From Planctomycetes bacterium RIFOXYC2_FULL_41_27 (GTDB lineage Bacteria > Planctomycetota > Brocadiia > Brocadiales > Brocadiaceae), in the NCBI GenBank assembly GCA_001828645.1, contig MHZD01000053.1, positions 1-7,641 of the forward strand: 7,641 bases of DNA, in the 5' to 3' direction. The notes under the pieces were generated by a model that saw only the letters and a list, made by a program, of their open reading frames with translations, was not told the origin of the DNA and searched no databases. Of this stretch, positions 5,728 through 7,641 are shown piece after piece. Each line of letters starts with the position of its first letter. Position 1 is the first letter of the stretch. The translations under genes and the position numbers were made by a program.

Positions 5728-7641
5728 TTATTTCGATTTATGGGTACTATGGGCTTTAATTAGTTTCTTTGCACGAAAGGTTAGATACCAACTGATGCCT
5801 ATCGCTATAGGTACAAAAATGGCTTTTAATGTGGTTACTGAGATGTTAATGACGTGACTAGCCTCCAAACTTTCAAAGACAAAACCAAACAAATGAATGG
5901 TATAGTACGAAAGAACTATCACCGATAAACTTTCTACTGTACGTTGCATCATTATCTGTGTCTTTGTCGTTTCATCCACGCTCCGTTGAAGTTCCAGGCT
6001 CTGCTCCTGCAAAATGAGGTCTATTTTTGTGCGCAACATGGTAATCAAATCCCCCATTTCTCTCCGTATGCCATCGATACGAATAAATAATCGCTGGTAT
6101 TGATCCCCAAGAGTATCCGCCTTTTCCAAAAAAAATCTGGAGAGCGTCGGATAATTAAACCCACCTTCGCTTTCCCCCCAATCCTTAAATATTCTTCGTA
6201 TCACATCCCTTTTCAAGAGTGTGTCGTTCATACGATGCCGCGATTCCTCAGCAATGCCAGAGATATCACCAAAGTTATTGCTTAATCCATGCAGCCACCC
6301 TTTTAGCGCTTCTGGAAGGGATTTTGGTAAATTCATACTAATGATACGCATCTTGGACACAATGGTAGATTCTAAAATATCCAGTTTGTCCATTGCTAAA
6401 ATATATCGTTGTCTTTCCACACTCAATAGTTGATAATTTGTTTCCAATGCAACAATCTCTTCGACAATCCTATCGAACATCTGATCATCCCGTGATATAA
6501 CAAACGTATCTTTCCCCGTTCCCTCCACCTCAAAACCTGCTGCAACTTTGTACTTGTCATAAACATGGCTCATATATCTTTGTCCGGGCAAAAGGAGTTG
6601 CAAGTCTTCTTTGGTGTAAGCCACGCCCGGCACAATCAGGTAACACTCAAAGAGCTTGTTTTTATGTTCAGGAACATTTATTTTTTGAAATAGTTTTTCT
6701 CCATTCAATAATTTTTCATTAACCGACTCACCTGCAATTTGATATGTATATACTTCAGTATCCTGTCTCAGTTTTATAATACACTTCGTATCGTCAATAA
6801 TCTTACTTACACAAACTGTATCTTCATTCCACTGAACAGCCGAAACCTGTGCATCCAGGCTACTAGCCATTCTTAAAAAGCCGTCTCTCGCTCTATTTTT
6901 ATCAGACGCATCCTGCATAAAACCAACGACCTTTATGTGAGTTTTAAGCGGGATTGCAGGCGCTTCAGCCACAATCTCGGAAACTTTCTCTGCAACATAT
7001 ACTGCTCTCTTTTCTCCAAGTTCACTTCTTTCCCTTGAATCAGACACATACTGGGGGAAAGATGTGCCGCCTGAAACGTAACGATCCGATACAAATAATG
7101 AGCAATAACACCTGCCGTTCTTTTCAACGTCCAAAAAACAATAAGAACACGGGCAGACAATGTCGCAATCCAATTGATATTTTCCCGTAGCCAAACGACA
7201 GGGACACGCCTTATACCCATAGCGTCTCTCGTTTTTAACCAGTCCCACAAGAATTTCTTCAACTACCTTTTCATCAGGATTAATTGTATAACCGTGACTT
7301 TCTGCCTCTCGTAACAACCATTCTCGCATTTTTTGGATAGCTTCTTGGTGCTCTTTATCCTCTAAAGAAAAACCTCCCTCGACACCACGTTCTTCTAATT
7401 TAATACTTTCGCGTTCTTCTTTTTGGGAAGGTAACTTTAATAACTGGCGTAGCCTTGACTCGTGGAAACCAATTACACAAGTACCATCAATATAGGTTAC
7501 GGGAAATGATCGTTGTTTGCTGAGACGATAGGATTCTTCAATGGCCTTTTCCTGCTCGGTTCCGGACAACAAATCTACAACAATGGATCTGTAATTTACT
7601 CCATGTATTTTTAAAAATGTCTCAACCTTATCACACCAATG
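5728..7641 (-). CDS. Glutaredoxin - ferredoxin:thioredoxin reductase (FTR-beta) - DUF3422-like membrane fusion, N-terminus cut
   Basis: The frame is open to the right edge, giving 637 visible residues (numbered from the edge). Residues 1-70 are the glutaredoxin fold minus its first strand. They begin HWCDKVETFLKIHGVNY, so the redox CxxC is probably C-H-W-C with the first Cys just outside the window, and continue with SFPVTYIDG (cis-Pro at 47). A charged linker follows. Residues about 100-190 are an FTR catalytic domain: CPC (146/148), CPC (163/165) and CYC (178/180), which in this family hold a [4Fe-4S] cluster beside a redox disulfide; extra Cys lie at 159 and 168. Residues about 230-637 are long and helical, ending in two membrane helices (about 569-592 and 604-622). 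The stretch LRTKIDLILQEQ, then QRTVESLSV and LSYYTIHLFGF, closely resembles DUF3422 predicted membrane-anchored proteins. I infer a membrane-tethered cytoplasmic dithiol relay. TTG at 7572 is only an internal codon: starting there would cut the glutaredoxin. Confidence 0.85.
   Translation of the reverse strand, partial: HWCDKVETFLKIHGVNYRSIVVDLLSGTEQEKAIEESYRLSKQRSFPVTYIDGTCVIGFHESRLRQLLKLPSQKEERESIKLEERGVEGGFSLEDKEHQEAIQKMREWLLREAESHGYTINPDEKVVEEILVGLVKNERRYGYKACPCRLATGKYQLDCDIVCPCSYCFLDVEKNGRCYCSLFVSDRYVSGGTSFPQYVSDSRERSELGEKRAVYVAEKVSEIVAEAPAIPLKTHIKVVGFMQDASDKNRARDGFLRMASSLDAQVSAVQWNEDTVCVSKIIDDTKCIIKLRQDTEVYTYQIAGESVNEKLLNGEKLFQKINVPEHKNKLFECYLIVPGVAYTKEDLQLLLPGQRYMSHVYDKYKVAAGFEVEGTGKDTFVISRDDQMFDRIVEEIVALETNYQLLSVERQRYILAMDKLDILESTIVSKMRIISMNLPKSLPEALKGWLHGLSNNFGDISGIAEESRHRMNDTLLKRDVIRRIFKDWGESEGGFNYPTLSRFFLEKADTLGDQYQRLFIRIDGIRREMGDLITMLRTKIDLILQEQSLELQRSVDETTKTQIMMQRTVESLSVIVLSYYTIHLFGFVFESLEASHVINISVTTLKAIFVPIAIGISWYLTFRAKKLIKAHSTHKSK

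Noticed and set aside
6933..7262. 109-codon minus-strand frame overlapping the FTR region
   Set aside because: It is an out-of-frame shadow of the redox fusion gene, whose cysteine motifs prove the other frame.
7570..7572. TTG at 7572 as the true start of the redox fusion protein
   Set aside because: The frame continues to the window edge and the 23 residues upstream complete a glutaredoxin active-site helix (HWC followed by DKVETFLK).

Overview
The window is an AT-rich bacterial segment in which every gene I can support lies on the minus strand, so transcription runs from high to low coordinates. Three of the six genes whose start is visible or assigned begin with GTG (the partial gene at the left edge, the Reeler protein and hpt). 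The FHA-protease begins with TTG. All four have good Shine-Dalgarno sites. The set is a ferredoxin:thioredoxin-reductase-type redox protein, a CPA2 antiporter, HPRT, an orphan 23S-intervening-sequence-type protein and secreted Reeler/FHA-protease proteins. It suits a low-to-mid GC, Gram-negative, probably anaerobic or deep-branching bacterium. An anammox-type planctomycete (Brocadiales) would fit, but that is an impression from gene content and not a demonstrated assignment.

Layout, right to left (direction of transcription). (1) 7641-5728: a large protein cut by the right edge. It joins the end of a glutaredoxin, an FTR-beta-like [4Fe-4S]/disulfide catalytic domain, and a long C-terminal region with two membrane segments that resembles DUF3422. 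(2) 5702-5615: an imperfect double-hairpin repeat. (3) 5536-4997: hpt, hypoxanthine phosphoribosyltransferase. (4) 4996-4724: a non-coding gap with a perfect 20-bp inverted repeat just ahead of the next gene. (5) 4723-3059: a Kef-type cation:proton antiporter with a C-terminal TrkA-N/RCK domain. (6) About 2992-2378: an island holding an isolated four-helix-bundle (S23/IVP, Avd-like) gene. It is bracketed by GTCGGCA-type repeats, one of which also has the form of an intrinsic terminator, with further hairpins and a palindrome outside. (7) 2330-1: a compact three-gene operon with 4-bp spacers. It encodes a membrane-anchored FHA plus trypsin-like (HtrA-type) protease, a secreted Reeler-domain protein with a CX4CH motif, and a second secreted protein cut by the left edge.

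The operon at the left looks like an envelope system: a cytoplasmic FHA sensor is wired through one membrane helix to a periplasmic serine protease and co-translated with two exported proteins. The other genes (redox fusion, hpt, antiporter) show no obvious pathway link to each other. The two most unusual items are the glutaredoxin-FTR-DUF3422-like fusion and the repeat-bracketed four-helix-bundle cassette. No rRNA, tRNA, CRISPR array, transposase or reverse transcriptase gene is visible.
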